A DNA stretch of 64,000 nt from assembly GCA_965246945.1 (NCBI GenBank), contig CBDFFW010000001.1, positions 1,730,761 through 1,794,760 of the forward strand, given 5' to 3'. The notes below the pieces were generated by a model that was not told the DNA's origin, ran no database searches, and saw nothing but the letters and a program-made list of their open reading frames with translations. This document shows positions 16,999 to 25,631 of this stretch, in pieces (positions within the stretch are counted from its first letter, which is position 1; the number at the start of each line of letters is the position of its first letter). Position numbers and translations under genes: made by a program. The DNA comes from CBDFFW01 sp965246945. Its GTDB lineage: Bacteria; Pseudomonadota; Alphaproteobacteria; UBA11073.

Positions 16999-18347
16999 TG
17001 TTGGATGCCCCTAAAAAACGCATACGTTGTGCAATCTATACCCGTAAATCTACAGAAGAAGGTTTGGAACAAGAGTTCAATTCCCTAGATAATCAGCGCG
17101 AAGCGGCAGAAAATTACATTATGTCGCAGCGCCATGAAGGCTGGATGTTGCTGCCAGATTATTACGACGATGGCGGTTTTTCCGGTGGCACCTTGGAAAG
17201 ACCTGCACTTAAACGCTTAATGCGCGATATTGAACGCGGCGAAATTGATGCGGTGGTGGTTTATAAGGTTGATCGGCTTTCACGCTCTTTGACCGATTTT
17301 GCTAAATTGGTCGATGTATTCGACCGGCACCAAGTTAGCTTTGTTTCCGTAACGCAGCAATTCAGCACCACGACATCCATGGGACGGCTCACATTAAATA
17401 TTCTTTTATCGTTTGCCCAATTTGAACGCGAAGTGATTGGCGAACGCGTACGGGATAAAATCGCCGCTTCCAAACGCAAAGGTATGTGGATGGGTGGCTA
17501 TTTGCCTTTGGGTTATGATGTAGTTGAACGTAAGCTCATTGTTAACGAAGAAGAAGCCAAACAGGTTCGGCATATTTTTAATCGCTTTGTAACGCTTAAA
17601 TCCGCCACGGCACTTGCCACGGAATTGCGCAGCCAAGGCATGCGCACCAAAAGTTTTATGCTGCGTAGCGGCAAGCCAAAACCCAACGTTTTGATATCAA
17701 AGGCATTTATTTACAAGTTGCTAAATAACCGAATTTACATTGGTGAAATTACTCATAAAGACAAAAATTATCCAGGTCAGCACGAAGCAATTATTAGCAA
17801 AGCATTGTGGAATGATGTGCATAGTATTTTACAAGTTTCGCCCCGTACGCGTGCCAATGAAACCCGTATTCAAACGCCAGCCTTATTACGCGGCTTGGCC
17901 TTGTGTGGTGGTTGCCAAGCGCCTATGACACCGACTTCCACACGCAAAAAAGGTAAGCAATATAGTTATTACGCCTGCAGCCATTATCTTGCATTGAAAT
18001 CACCTGATTGCCGCGTTGCGCGTATTTCAGCCGACCAGTTAGAAGGCTTTGTCTTTCAACAAATTAAACCTTTAGTGCAAACGCCAGAGCTAATTGCGCA
18101 AACCTGGCAGGCGATTCATGAAAACGACCCTAAAGTTACAGAACAGCAAGTACGCAATGCTTTGCTAAATTTTGAAGGTGTTTGGGGACAGTTATTTCCA
18201 GCTGAACAGCGCCGGGTATTAGAATTATTGCTGTCGCAAATCCAAGTTTTTCACAGTCGTGTGGATATTAGCGTTAATACGGATAGCCTTGGAAAGATCA
18301 CACAAGAATTACTGGCTTCACAATCCCGTTTGCAGGTGGTCGCATGA
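16998..18347 (+). CDS. large serine recombinase (site-specific integrase)
   Basis: 449-residue serine recombinase, probably the integrase of this mobile region. The resolvase domain (about 9-155) has the nucleophile Ser18 in 'YTRKSTEEG', 'YYDDGGFSGGTLERPALKRL' and 'YKVDRLSRSLTDFA'; a Recombinase domain (about 180-270, 'KAFIYKLLNNRIYIGEITHKD') and a zinc ribbon (about 300-345, with CGGC...C...C spacing) follow. The C-terminal coiled coil is short compared with typical phage integrases. It overlaps its neighbours on both sides by one to four bases, giving a four-gene cassette. Confidence 0.93.
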   Translation: MLDAPKKRIRCAIYTRKSTEEGLEQEFNSLDNQREAAENYIMSQRHEGWMLLPDYYDDGGFSGGTLERPALKRLMRDIERGEIDAVVVYKVDRLSRSLTDFAKLVDVFDRHQVSFVSVTQQFSTTTSMGRLTLNILLSFAQFEREVIGERVRDKIAASKRKGMWMGGYLPLGYDVVERKLIVNEEEAKQVRHIFNRFVTLKSATALATELRSQGMRTKSFMLRSGKPKPNVLISKAFIYKLLNNRIYIGEITHKDKNYPGQHEAIISKALWNDVHSILQVSPRTRANETRIQTPALLRGLALCGGCQAPMTPTSTRKKGKQYSYYACSHYLALKSPDCRVARISADQLEGFVFQQIKPLVQTPELIAQTWQAIHENDPKVTEQQVRNALLNFEGVWGQLFPAEQRRVLELLLSQIQVFHSRVDISVNTDSLGKITQELLASQSRLQVVA

Positions 18348-18727
18348 AAAGCACCATTACCTTGCAAGTACCAATAGAATTCAAACGCAAAAGCGCACGC
18401 CGCCTTGTTATCGCACCAGATAATGCAGCCGATCAAAGCTTATCCTTTAACCATCAAATAGACCCGACAATGGTTAAAGCGCTTATCCGCGCCTATCGCT
18501 GGCAACAGCTAATTGATAGTGGGAAAGCCTTACATGCAGAAGATTTAGGAGAAAAAGAAGGCGTTACAGGCTCATATATAACCCGCATTTTGCGGCTAAA
18601 CACACTTTGCCCCGATATTAGACGTGCCATTCTTGACGGTTGCCATCCAAAAACACTGTGCCTGATAGATATCATGAAGCCATTTCCCATGCTTTGGGAT
18701 GACCAAATGCGATATTTTGGGTTTTAA
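18344..18727 (+). CDS. small HTH-like protein of the recombinase cassette
   Basis: 127 residues with a predicted helix-turn-helix-like segment around residues 65-100 ('EKEGVTGSYITRILRLNTLCPDIRRAIL'), similar to ParB-type or phage regulator helices. It starts four bases before the recombinase stop (ATGA). Related proteins accompany DUF2924-recombinase modules and may control excision directionality or transcription; that role is inferred from context. Confidence 0.75.
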   Translation: MKSTITLQVPIEFKRKSARRLVIAPDNAADQSLSFNHQIDPTMVKALIRAYRWQQLIDSGKALHAEDLGEKEGVTGSYITRILRLNTLCPDIRRAILDGCHPKTLCLIDIMKPFPMLWDDQMRYFGF

Positions 18728-18818
18728 AATTAGAAAAATCAAAGCAAAACAACTTGCTGTTTAGCTAAAATATCAATATATTGTGTGCTATCTTAAAAAA
18801 TAACGCAAGGTATTGATT

Positions 18819-19829
18819 ATGGGGAGCTTGTTACTAACACAAGGTAAATGGCTTAACGCGCCTCCAAATTTGGGGTCGCTGTTAGATTTTGATGGTTTGT
18901 CACCTGCCTGGGAAAGCAAGTTTGAAACTTGGCGCCAACGGCCTGGTGAAACTGAATTAACGAAAATCGAGCGTACAGAAAGAATGATACGCGAAGCAAT
19001 AAAAGCGGATGCATTTTTACAATCACTTGATTTAAGCGTCATTGTCCAAGGCAGCTATGCAAATAATACAAATGTACGTTCGGAAAGTGATGTCGATATT
19101 TGTGTTATTTTGCGTGATACCGTTAACAGAGTAGTATTACCAGCATATCAAGGTGCATCCCACTATTGCGCTATTCCCACGGCAACACCTAAAATTACAG
19201 CCCAACAATTTAAAAATGCATTACATGTCGCTTTATATAATAAATTTGGCGATGCAAGTGTTAGCCGCCACAGTGGCAAATGCATTGAGGTTCATGCTGG
19301 CACTGGATATTCACGGGTCGATGCAGATGTTGTTCCAGCTATTTTACATGAACTATATACGCCGCAAGCTGGACATACTGTTTATCCCGATAGTCCACGC
19401 TTAACGGGTGTTGCTATATTCCCCGATCAAGGCAATGTGATTATTAACTGGCCATTGCAACATTTAACGAATGGCCGTGAAAAAAATAAAGCAACTGGCT
19501 ATAAATTTAAAGCCGCCGTTCGAATTTTAAAGACATTAAATTTAATGATGAAAAGCGATTATTATACACCAATCCCGTCGTTTTTAATTGAAAGCTTGGT
19601 TTATAATTGTCCAAATTCCTGCTTTACTGGTGATAACTTATGCCAAATTGTGCAAAGCGTATTATCACATTTATCTGTTTTTGGCTCTTTATTAGGTATG
19701 GGGCCAGCCTATGAATGGACTGAGGTTAACGGAATAAAAATGCTTTTTGGAAGTCATCAAAAATGGCAAACTGAAGATGCAGCTAAATTCATTACACAAG
19801 CCAAGCGGCGTTTGGCGACTACCCCATGA
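18819..19829 (+). CDS. CBASS CD-NTase (SMODS-type cyclic oligonucleotide synthase)
   Basis: Nucleotidyltransferase of the cGAS/DncV-like (CD-NTase) family that makes a cyclic nucleotide signal on phage infection. The active site is complete: 'VIVQGSYANNTNVRSESDVDICV' gives the GS motif (78-79) and metal-binding Asp91 and Asp93, and the third acidic position is in 'SRVDADVV' (about 168-170). The helical C-terminal domain follows. I use the ATG at 18819 with AAGG eight bases upstream, not the TTG at 18813. Its stop overlaps the start of a Cap15-like effector, which defines a minimal two-gene type I CBASS operon. The nucleotide product is not predictable by eye. Confidence 0.9.
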   Translation: MGSLLLTQGKWLNAPPNLGSLLDFDGLSPAWESKFETWRQRPGETELTKIERTERMIREAIKADAFLQSLDLSVIVQGSYANNTNVRSESDVDICVILRDTVNRVVLPAYQGASHYCAIPTATPKITAQQFKNALHVALYNKFGDASVSRHSGKCIEVHAGTGYSRVDADVVPAILHELYTPQAGHTVYPDSPRLTGVAIFPDQGNVIINWPLQHLTNGREKNKATGYKFKAAVRILKTLNLMMKSDYYTPIPSFLIESLVYNCPNSCFTGDNLCQIVQSVLSHLSVFGSLLGMGPAYEWTEVNGIKMLFGSHQKWQTEDAAKFITQAKRRLATTP

Positions 19830-20431
19830 TTAAATTTATACCTGTAAAATTTATTGTAGCATTGATTTTTGTATTGGGATTAATTGCTTATTTCGTTTTC
19901 GATCATTTTGATAAATCTAGTCTTTACAATACAGTATCAAAAGCTATTGCAGCAGTTACATTGATAATTGTATTTGTGGATTCTACAGGCACCTGGCGCT
20001 TTATATGGAAATTGCACACTAGATGGTTTAATGAAAATATCTGTCCTGACTTACAAGGCACATACGAAGGTAAACTTATTTCAAGCTGGAATGGCGGCAC
20101 AGAAATTCCGAATGCGAAGTTAATTATTAAGCAAACCCTTTTTCGAATTACTGTTAAACAGATTACTGGTGAATCACATTCGTATAGTAAAATTGCCGAT
20201 ATTATTCGTTTTGACTATGAAAACAAGCTGTATAAACTATATTATATATATTTGAATGAGCCACGAGACAGCGTACAAGATCGCAGCTTACCACATAGCG
20301 GTGCTGCTGATTTGCGCATTATAATTGGTAAGAATATTTCATTAGAAGGGCGTTATTTTAATGACCCTAAAATACGCAGCACTACAGGTGAAATGCATTT
20401 CCAAAGAATTAGTAAAGATTCAACATTTTAA
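19826..20431 (+). CDS. Cap15-like CBASS membrane effector
   Basis: 201-residue effector with two N-terminal transmembrane helices (about 8-27 and 38-54) followed by a beta-rich domain starting at 'CPDLQGTYEGKLISSW', the pattern of the Cap15 cyclic-dinucleotide-sensing beta barrel. In known systems nucleotide binding causes membrane disruption and abortive infection. It starts inside the CD-NTase stop (ATGA), and there are no Cap2/Cap3 ancillary genes. A related phage-exclusion membrane protein of unknown type is the main alternative, but the gene pair strongly favours Cap15. Confidence 0.83.
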   Translation: MIKFIPVKFIVALIFVLGLIAYFVFDHFDKSSLYNTVSKAIAAVTLIIVFVDSTGTWRFIWKLHTRWFNENICPDLQGTYEGKLISSWNGGTEIPNAKLIIKQTLFRITVKQITGESHSYSKIADIIRFDYENKLYKLYYIYLNEPRDSVQDRSLPHSGAADLRIIIGKNISLEGRYFNDPKIRSTTGEMHFQRISKDSTF

Positions 20432-20436
20432 TGCCA

Positions 20437-20467
20437 ATACAGCTTAGACTTTCTATCTAAGCTGTAT
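20437..20467. terminator. hairpin between CBASS operon and convergent DadA-like gene
   Basis: A perfect 12-bp stem (ATACAGCTTAGA with TCTAAGCTGTAT) and seven-base loop in the 42-bp gap between convergent genes. There is no strong T run, so termination efficiency is uncertain. Confidence 0.6.
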
Positions 20468-20473
20468 AACAAT

Positions 20474-21787
20474 TTAAAGACCGAATGAATTACCGCGACC
20501 ACCAACTTTTGGGTTCCACGCCAAATGTTTAAAGCGATTTGCGCGATAAGGTGTTGGGTCGCAGAAGGTTTCTTCATTGGTCATCATTTGCGTTAGCAAC
20601 AGGGCGGTTGGCGCAGAAAGCGTTAAACCGATATGACCATGCCCAAAATTAAACCATAAGCCTTTATGATTTGGCGCACGCCCTGTTACCGGCAATGAAT
20701 CCGGAAAGGATGGGCGGTTACCATGCCATGCTTTTGCATCAATCTTTTCACCCAGTGGGAAAAGTTCGCGCACATGCGGCAGCACACGGTTCATCATGGT
20801 TGTGGTTGGCGGGGTATCGATATTAACAAATTCTGCACCCGTCGTAACAATCCGGTAGCCTTGTTCCATTGGTGAAATTACATAGCCATAATCAGCATCA
20901 ACAATAGCGTGTTGTAGCGTTACGCCCTTTTCACCTTTGAAGTGCTGTGAATATCCCCGCTTCATGGCCATTGGGAAGTTATAGCCCAGTGGTGTTAGAA
21001 TTTGCGTTGCCCAAGGCCCCGTGCAAACAACAACTTCCTTTGCTGTAATATCTTCACCATCTGTTTTAACCCGCCATAAATTGCCTTCGCTATTATCAAC
21101 AGGCGGCACTAACTCTTTTACTAATCCGGTGCGATATTCCCCGCCAGCGTATTGAAAGCGTTCCTGATATAGCTTTGTTAACGCCCATGGGTTCGAAACC
21201 CGAGGGCTATCATTAAAACGTACAACTTTATGAAAATTGGCACGCAAGCTAGGCTCAATTTTGCGGAATTCTTCTGCGTCAATCACATCAAAGGATTCAC
21301 CGGCTTCGGTAGCCAGTTTTCTTTCCAAAGCGCCACCGGCAAAGCTTTCAGGTGTATGATAAAGTAAAACACGCCCTTGCTTATGAATGTAGTCTCTTTC
21401 AGTTCCGCTAGATAAACGGTAATGTTCCTTGGCTGCACGCGTAACCAATGGACGCAAAGCTGCACTGTTTTTCAGTTTATTTTCCGGTTGGCTTTCATCG
21501 TGATTGTTTAAAATCCAAGGCCCATAATTAGCAACACTTTGAACTGGTAGACGCGTTGAATAAGATTCATCTTTAATGACTGCCTGCAATTTTTTGCCAG
21601 TTGGAAAATCGAATGGCACCAGGAAAGATGTACCGATAACACCAGTATTTCCATAAGATGTTTCTAAGCCTGCATCGCGGCGGTCAATAAGTAAAACTTT
21701 TTTACCACGCATTTGTAAGTTTAAAGCGGTTGTCGTGCCGACCACACCAGCCCCCACCACCACGATATCGTATGTTATTTTTTTCAT
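20474..21787 (-). CDS. FAD-dependent D-amino-acid dehydrogenase-like oxidoreductase (DadA family)
   Basis: 437 residues with an N-terminal FAD-binding Rossmann motif (IVVVGAGVVGTTTALNL), 'DAGLETSYGNTGVIG' characteristic of DadA-type enzymes, 'VVVCTGPWATQ' and a C-terminal 'NFGHGHIGLTLSAPTA'. Family members oxidise D-amino acids or related amines to keto acids, passing electrons to the respiratory chain. It is the last of five minus-strand genes with tight spacing (2 bp from the Ldh-family gene). Substrate cannot be read from sequence; D-proline or hydroxyproline-type substrates are possible given the neighbour. Confidence 0.85.
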   Translation of the reverse strand: MKKITYDIVVVGAGVVGTTTALNLQMRGKKVLLIDRRDAGLETSYGNTGVIGTSFLVPFDFPTGKKLQAVIKDESYSTRLPVQSVANYGPWILNNHDESQPENKLKNSAALRPLVTRAAKEHYRLSSGTERDYIHKQGRVLLYHTPESFAGGALERKLATEAGESFDVIDAEEFRKIEPSLRANFHKVVRFNDSPRVSNPWALTKLYQERFQYAGGEYRTGLVKELVPPVDNSEGNLWRVKTDGEDITAKEVVVCTGPWATQILTPLGYNFPMAMKRGYSQHFKGEKGVTLQHAIVDADYGYVISPMEQGYRIVTTGAEFVNIDTPPTTTMMNRVLPHVRELFPLGEKIDAKAWHGNRPSFPDSLPVTGRAPNHKGLWFNFGHGHIGLTLSAPTALLLTQMMTNEETFCDPTPYRANRFKHLAWNPKVGGRGNSFGL

Positions 21788-21789
21788 CT

Positions 21790-22815
21790 CTAGCTCCCTT
21801 TAAGATTAAGCAATGCGTCATGCACTGGTTGTGGAATGGTCAAAATGTCCTGATTAACTTTTGACTTTTTGCTGCCGGACACCCGAATTGGGGCAAATCC
21901 TTCAGCGGTTGGTGCGCTTTCGCAATAAGCTGCGAACGCTTCCACTTTCTGTGAAAATTCTGCGGATGCCTGGCCGAAATAATCCGGCCGCAAACCGATA
22001 AACATTGCGCCGTTGCCGCCCGGCCCTAAGACTTCATTGGCAACTTCGCCCCCGGTTAAGATTCCGGCCAAAATCTCACACATCATAGCCAGACCAAAAC
22101 CCTTGTGGCCTGCATCCAAACCGCCTAGCGGTGATAGAATGGCAGCTGGCGGTGAAGCATAAAGCGCAGAGGCATTGGTCGTTGGTTTGCCATTTATGTC
22201 ATAAAGCCAACTATCAGAAGGCACCGGCTCATCCTTTAACATGCTGGAACGTATTTTACCCTCGGCAACCACAGAGGTGCTGATATCCAAAACAACGGCA
22301 TCGTTTTCCCCACGTGGACAGGCAAACAAAAATGGATTTGTTGATAATAATGGAATTTGGCTGCCGACCGGCGCCACCCGTTTGCCAGCGCCGCGAAAGT
22401 TAAAAAATCCCAATACGATATTGCCATTTTTAGCAATTTCTTGCCCGATGCCGGCCAGGCGGCCAACTCGACCTGCATTTCTTAAGCCAACAACTGTGAT
22501 GCCGTTGTCATTTAACTGCGCATTAATTGTTTCCGTTATTTTTTTGACAGCCAATGCCCCAAAGCCGCAATTTGCGTCGACAATCCAGCCGAACCTAGCT
22601 TTAGTAGCAGTCGGCAATGCATGGGGGTCAATGTTACCATCTTGAATGGCTTTCACATGATCTGCAAAACGCAGTACACCATGTGAAGGATAGCCATCTA
22701 ACTCATTGGTGATTGCTTCTTCCACAACGATTTTGGCCGATGCCATTGGCACGCCATGCTTGATAAGTATGGCGATGCATAGTTCATAAAGGCTAGAAAC
22801 GGATAATTCGGGCAT
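21790..22815 (-). CDS. Ldh-family (malate/L-lactate-type) NAD(P)-dependent oxidoreductase
   Basis: 341-residue protein of the non-Rossmann malate/lactate/ureidoglycolate dehydrogenase family, which also includes delta1-piperideine-2-carboxylate reductases. Signature parts are 'ITNELDGYPSHGVLRF' (with the conserved His), 'VGLRNAGRVGRLAGIG', 'GSQIPLLSTNPFLFACP' and 'GLDAGHKGFGLAMMCEIL'. Placed 2 bp before the DadA-like gene: a keto-acid or cyclic-imine reductase next to an amino-acid oxidase suggests linked steps on one substrate (inference). Confidence 0.87.
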   Translation of the reverse strand: MPELSVSSLYELCIAILIKHGVPMASAKIVVEEAITNELDGYPSHGVLRFADHVKAIQDGNIDPHALPTATKARFGWIVDANCGFGALAVKKITETINAQLNDNGITVVGLRNAGRVGRLAGIGQEIAKNGNIVLGFFNFRGAGKRVAPVGSQIPLLSTNPFLFACPRGENDAVVLDISTSVVAEGKIRSSMLKDEPVPSDSWLYDINGKPTTNASALYASPPAAILSPLGGLDAGHKGFGLAMMCEILAGILTGGEVANEVLGPGGNGAMFIGLRPDYFGQASAEFSQKVEAFAAYCESAPTAEGFAPIRVSGSKKSKVNQDILTIPQPVHDALLNLKGS

Positions 22816-22826
22816 TTTGTTTTCCT

Positions 22827-24098
22827 TTAAAAGTTGGGGCCTGAAACATTGGCTTCCGACATCATGTTACGATTGTAAGGTTCAAGTAAATGCTGCCTGC
22901 CAAAAGCTGCAGCCTTGCTTATAGCGACCACTGAATTTATCTGTTCAGCAAAATACAGCGGTGTTGCGCCGCCACTTTCAAAATGGCTTAGGGCATCCAA
23001 TACAATCAGCATATATGGGTCGGTGCGCGTAACCACCTTTCCGGCTACATTTCCTTCGCTATCATGCCATGTAACAGTATTTTTACGATGTGGCGGCTGC
23101 CATTCCAAAGTTAATTTGTCACCAGTATCGTATTCAAGCTGGAGTGCTAAATCGTTTGTTGCTGCATATTTGGCAACTGCGAAATCGTAATAAACTTTGC
23201 CGGCATCGCCCAACATAATGCCTTTTACCTCAGAATATTGTTCTGTTTCATAAGCCGAAGTAATGGGTGTATATTTACCATGCTCATCGGGGTCAGCCAA
23301 ACGCAAATCCGCTGATGTTATATGGTAAGCATTCAAGCCAATAAGCTGCGTTATATTGAATAGCCGCGTCATTAAATCGCGCATAATGCCGCCACCCTGG
23401 CTATAATCCATTTGCCATGTTTTTCCTGCAAAATTACCGCCTGGTGCATTACCTGCCTGAAAATAGCGAGCAGTTACCCTGGTTATATTACCATCAATAA
23501 GCGGTGTGTTGCTTTGTAAGGATGTGGCAATTCTATTTGTTGGGTCATCCATAATATCTATTGCATCATTATCAATAAACGGCATTTTTACGCCAGCCGC
23601 CAAACTAATTAACGATCGCCCCATCATATGATTAAAATCAATCCAATAAGATGATGCATCGGAGCGAAATACTAATTCACGCAAATCTTCTACGTCTTCA
23701 GGTAAACAGGCTGGTTTTTCAACAGCCACATGCTGCCCTCTTTCAATAAAAAAACGTGCCTGCCCCGCATGATATTTATTTGGTGATAAAATAAATGCAG
23801 GGATGCGCTTAGGGGATTGTTCTGGGTTTAATAAGCGCGTTTCCCCATATACCATAGCAACATTAGAGTTTGGGTCATAAAGATGAACCTTAATTCCCAA
23901 AAAGTTTAAGGCAGGACCAATCATTTTTTGGTAAACTTCACCACCGCCAATAACGATTACTTCTTGGCCATGTCTGCTGTTTTTTAATGCAGCCGAATAA
24001 CAGCCAGTCATTGGATTATCTGTCAATGGCAATTCATCAATTGGCACGCCCAAGATTTTTTGTGGAGAGCCGTTTAAAAATATTGTAGAATAAGACAT
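22827..24098 (-). CDS. Gfo/Idh/MocA-like NAD(P)-dependent oxidoreductase
   Basis: 423 residues. An N-terminal extension of about 45 residues precedes the Rossmann strand 'EVIVIGGGEVYQKMIGPAL'; the diagnostic 'HVAVEKPACLPED' (EKP lysine) and a later 'YSQGGGIMRDLMTRLFN' match the C-terminal alpha/beta domain of the family. Such enzymes oxidise or reduce sugars, sugar acids or imines. It begins 25 bp inside the upstream unknown gene, indicating coupling. Function within the cluster is unknown. Confidence 0.8.
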   Translation of the reverse strand: MSYSTIFLNGSPQKILGVPIDELPLTDNPMTGCYSAALKNSRHGQEVIVIGGGEVYQKMIGPALNFLGIKVHLYDPNSNVAMVYGETRLLNPEQSPKRIPAFILSPNKYHAGQARFFIERGQHVAVEKPACLPEDVEDLRELVFRSDASSYWIDFNHMMGRSLISLAAGVKMPFIDNDAIDIMDDPTNRIATSLQSNTPLIDGNITRVTARYFQAGNAPGGNFAGKTWQMDYSQGGGIMRDLMTRLFNITQLIGLNAYHITSADLRLADPDEHGKYTPITSAYETEQYSEVKGIMLGDAGKVYYDFAVAKYAATNDLALQLEYDTGDKLTLEWQPPHRKNTVTWHDSEGNVAGKVVTRTDPYMLIVLDALSHFESGGATPLYFAEQINSVVAISKAAAFGRQHLLEPYNRNMMSEANVSGPNF

Positions 24099-24700
24099 GG
24101 TGATTTCCTTATGTTTTTGGTTTTAAATATTTTTTTGGAGTTTAGTTTGTCTAAAGAATATAAATCAGCCATGGATTTTTCAAAGGCTGATATCTGTAGG
24201 TGATTATCGTTACATGCATTTTTTACTGCTAAATGCGCATTAAGATTTCTTGTAAAACATTGGCAGTCAGCAAAGCTTACGCCAGTGCAAAATTCGATAA
24301 ACTGCGAACCAGATTTTTCATTTTTAGTATCAGGTATTACTTGTATATCAGAACAATATTTTTCCGTTAATCCTGCATAATATTTTGCAAGCAATTGGCT
24401 TTCTAAATAGGTGCAAAATAAAGCAAGCAAAGCGAAAGAATTAAATCTTAAATAAGATAGGTTATTTTCATTAATATTTTCTGCATATAATATGCCAGCT
24501 GCTAAAGCTTGCGCTAAGACCACTATGCTACGCTTAGTATCAATACAGTTTGAAATATTATCTATAATTGATCGATCTATTTTTCCTGTCATATATGCAA
24601 TTAAATCAATCGTATAATTTGTTGTTCTAAATTCAACAAAGTCATACAGGGATTGCTTTGTATGGCTAAATTTTAGCAGCTTATTGAAGTGAAGGCTCAT
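24074..24700 (-). CDS. hypothetical protein in the oxidoreductase/glycosyltransferase operon
   Basis: 208 residues, not recognised. It has a hydrophobic helix-rich middle ('SIVVLAQALAAGILYA', 'RFNSFALLALFCTYLE') and a cysteine group ('FCTGVSFADCQCF'). It is low in GC and overlaps both neighbours (4 bp with the glycosyltransferase, 25 bp with the Gfo/Idh gene), so it is likely to act with them. It could be a helical enzyme subunit; nothing stronger can be supported. Confidence 0.6.
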   Translation of the reverse strand: MSLHFNKLLKFSHTKQSLYDFVEFRTTNYTIDLIAYMTGKIDRSIIDNISNCIDTKRSIVVLAQALAAGILYAENINENNLSYLRFNSFALLALFCTYLESQLLAKYYAGLTEKYCSDIQVIPDTKNEKSGSQFIEFCTGVSFADCQCFTRNLNAHLAVKNACNDNHLQISAFEKSMADLYSLDKLNSKKIFKTKNIRKSPCLILQYF

Positions 24701-25581
24701 AATTGAGCTCCTCTTCTTTTAACAATTTGCAAAGCAATTCTAAGGTTATCAGCAGCAACGTATAATAGATTTGTTATGCTATCTGGCTTGCTAAAATTTA
24801 TAAGATACGCAATCTGTTCGGGTTCAAGATCGGGATATTGCGCTTTAAATATTTGCGGATATTTTCTAACCGTTACCGCAATCATTTTCTGTTCATCAAT
24901 TGGCCTTTTTGAAATTCTGTCAGTTTCTTGATGGTCACGATATAAATAATAGGGAGTTTTGAGATAGGCGATATTGTTGGGTTTTCCTTCAATATGTCGT
25001 GCATTTAATAACGCAACTGCAAAAGTCCAATCTTGCCATTTCTGTATATCTTCATCATATAAACCTGCTTTTATCGCATCTTCCTTACGATAAATAATCC
25101 ATGTTGAAACATGGTGCTTTGCCAATATTAGTGCTTCGGTGATTGGATAGCTGGTATTGATATACCCGCTACGGTTACCGAACATAACCGTCATACATTC
25201 GACAAACGCAATATCCGGCTGCTGCTGCAGAATATCAATTGCACGATCGGTATATGTACCATGTTCTAAAACTGCAGGGCTGGTATTAAGGCAATCATCT
25301 GCATCCATCATAAGGATATGTTCAAAGGCGGCGGCATATATACCTGTATTGCGTGCGTGTTGCGCGCCTTTATTTTCAGTAAGTTCAATTACCCTTACAT
25401 TGGGTCTATCTTTAATTTCTTCTAAACTTTGTTTTGTGGCGTTATCAGGTGATGCATCATCAACGATTATAATTTCATGCGGATATTTAAAGGGCTGCTT
25501 GGTAATTGAATCAATCGCCTTTATCAGAAAATGCCCTGCATTATAGCATGGGATGACTATACTAATACCTGGCTGTAGCAT
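24697..25581 (-). CDS. family 2 glycosyltransferase
   Basis: 294-residue GT-A fold transferase: 'GISIVIPCYNAGHFLIKAIDSI', 'HEIIIVDDASPDNAT', 'NKGAQHARNTGIYAA' and the metal-binding 'LMMDADDCL' (DxD) are typical of GT2 enzymes that move sugars from nucleotide donors. It has no membrane helices. It opens the five-gene operon, so surface glycan or a glycosylated small molecule is plausible; a phage context also allows receptor modification (inference). Confidence 0.9.
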   Translation of the reverse strand: MLQPGISIVIPCYNAGHFLIKAIDSITKQPFKYPHEIIIVDDASPDNATKQSLEEIKDRPNVRVIELTENKGAQHARNTGIYAAAFEHILMMDADDCLNTSPAVLEHGTYTDRAIDILQQQPDIAFVECMTVMFGNRSGYINTSYPITEALILAKHHVSTWIIYRKEDAIKAGLYDEDIQKWQDWTFAVALLNARHIEGKPNNIAYLKTPYYLYRDHQETDRISKRPIDEQKMIAVTVRKYPQIFKAQYPDLEPEQIAYLINFSKPDSITNLLYVAADNLRIALQIVKRRGAQL

Positions 25582-25631
25582 TGTTATCTCCTTTAAAATG
25601 GCTTTGTTGTTTATTGGTTTGCTGTTGAAAA

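Noticed and set aside
20474..25581. Thymidine hypermodification cluster (glycosyltransferase plus FAD oxidase)
   Set aside because: No hydroxymethyl-dU kinase, PP-transferase or dUMP hydroxymethylase is present, so a DNA-modification pathway is not supported.
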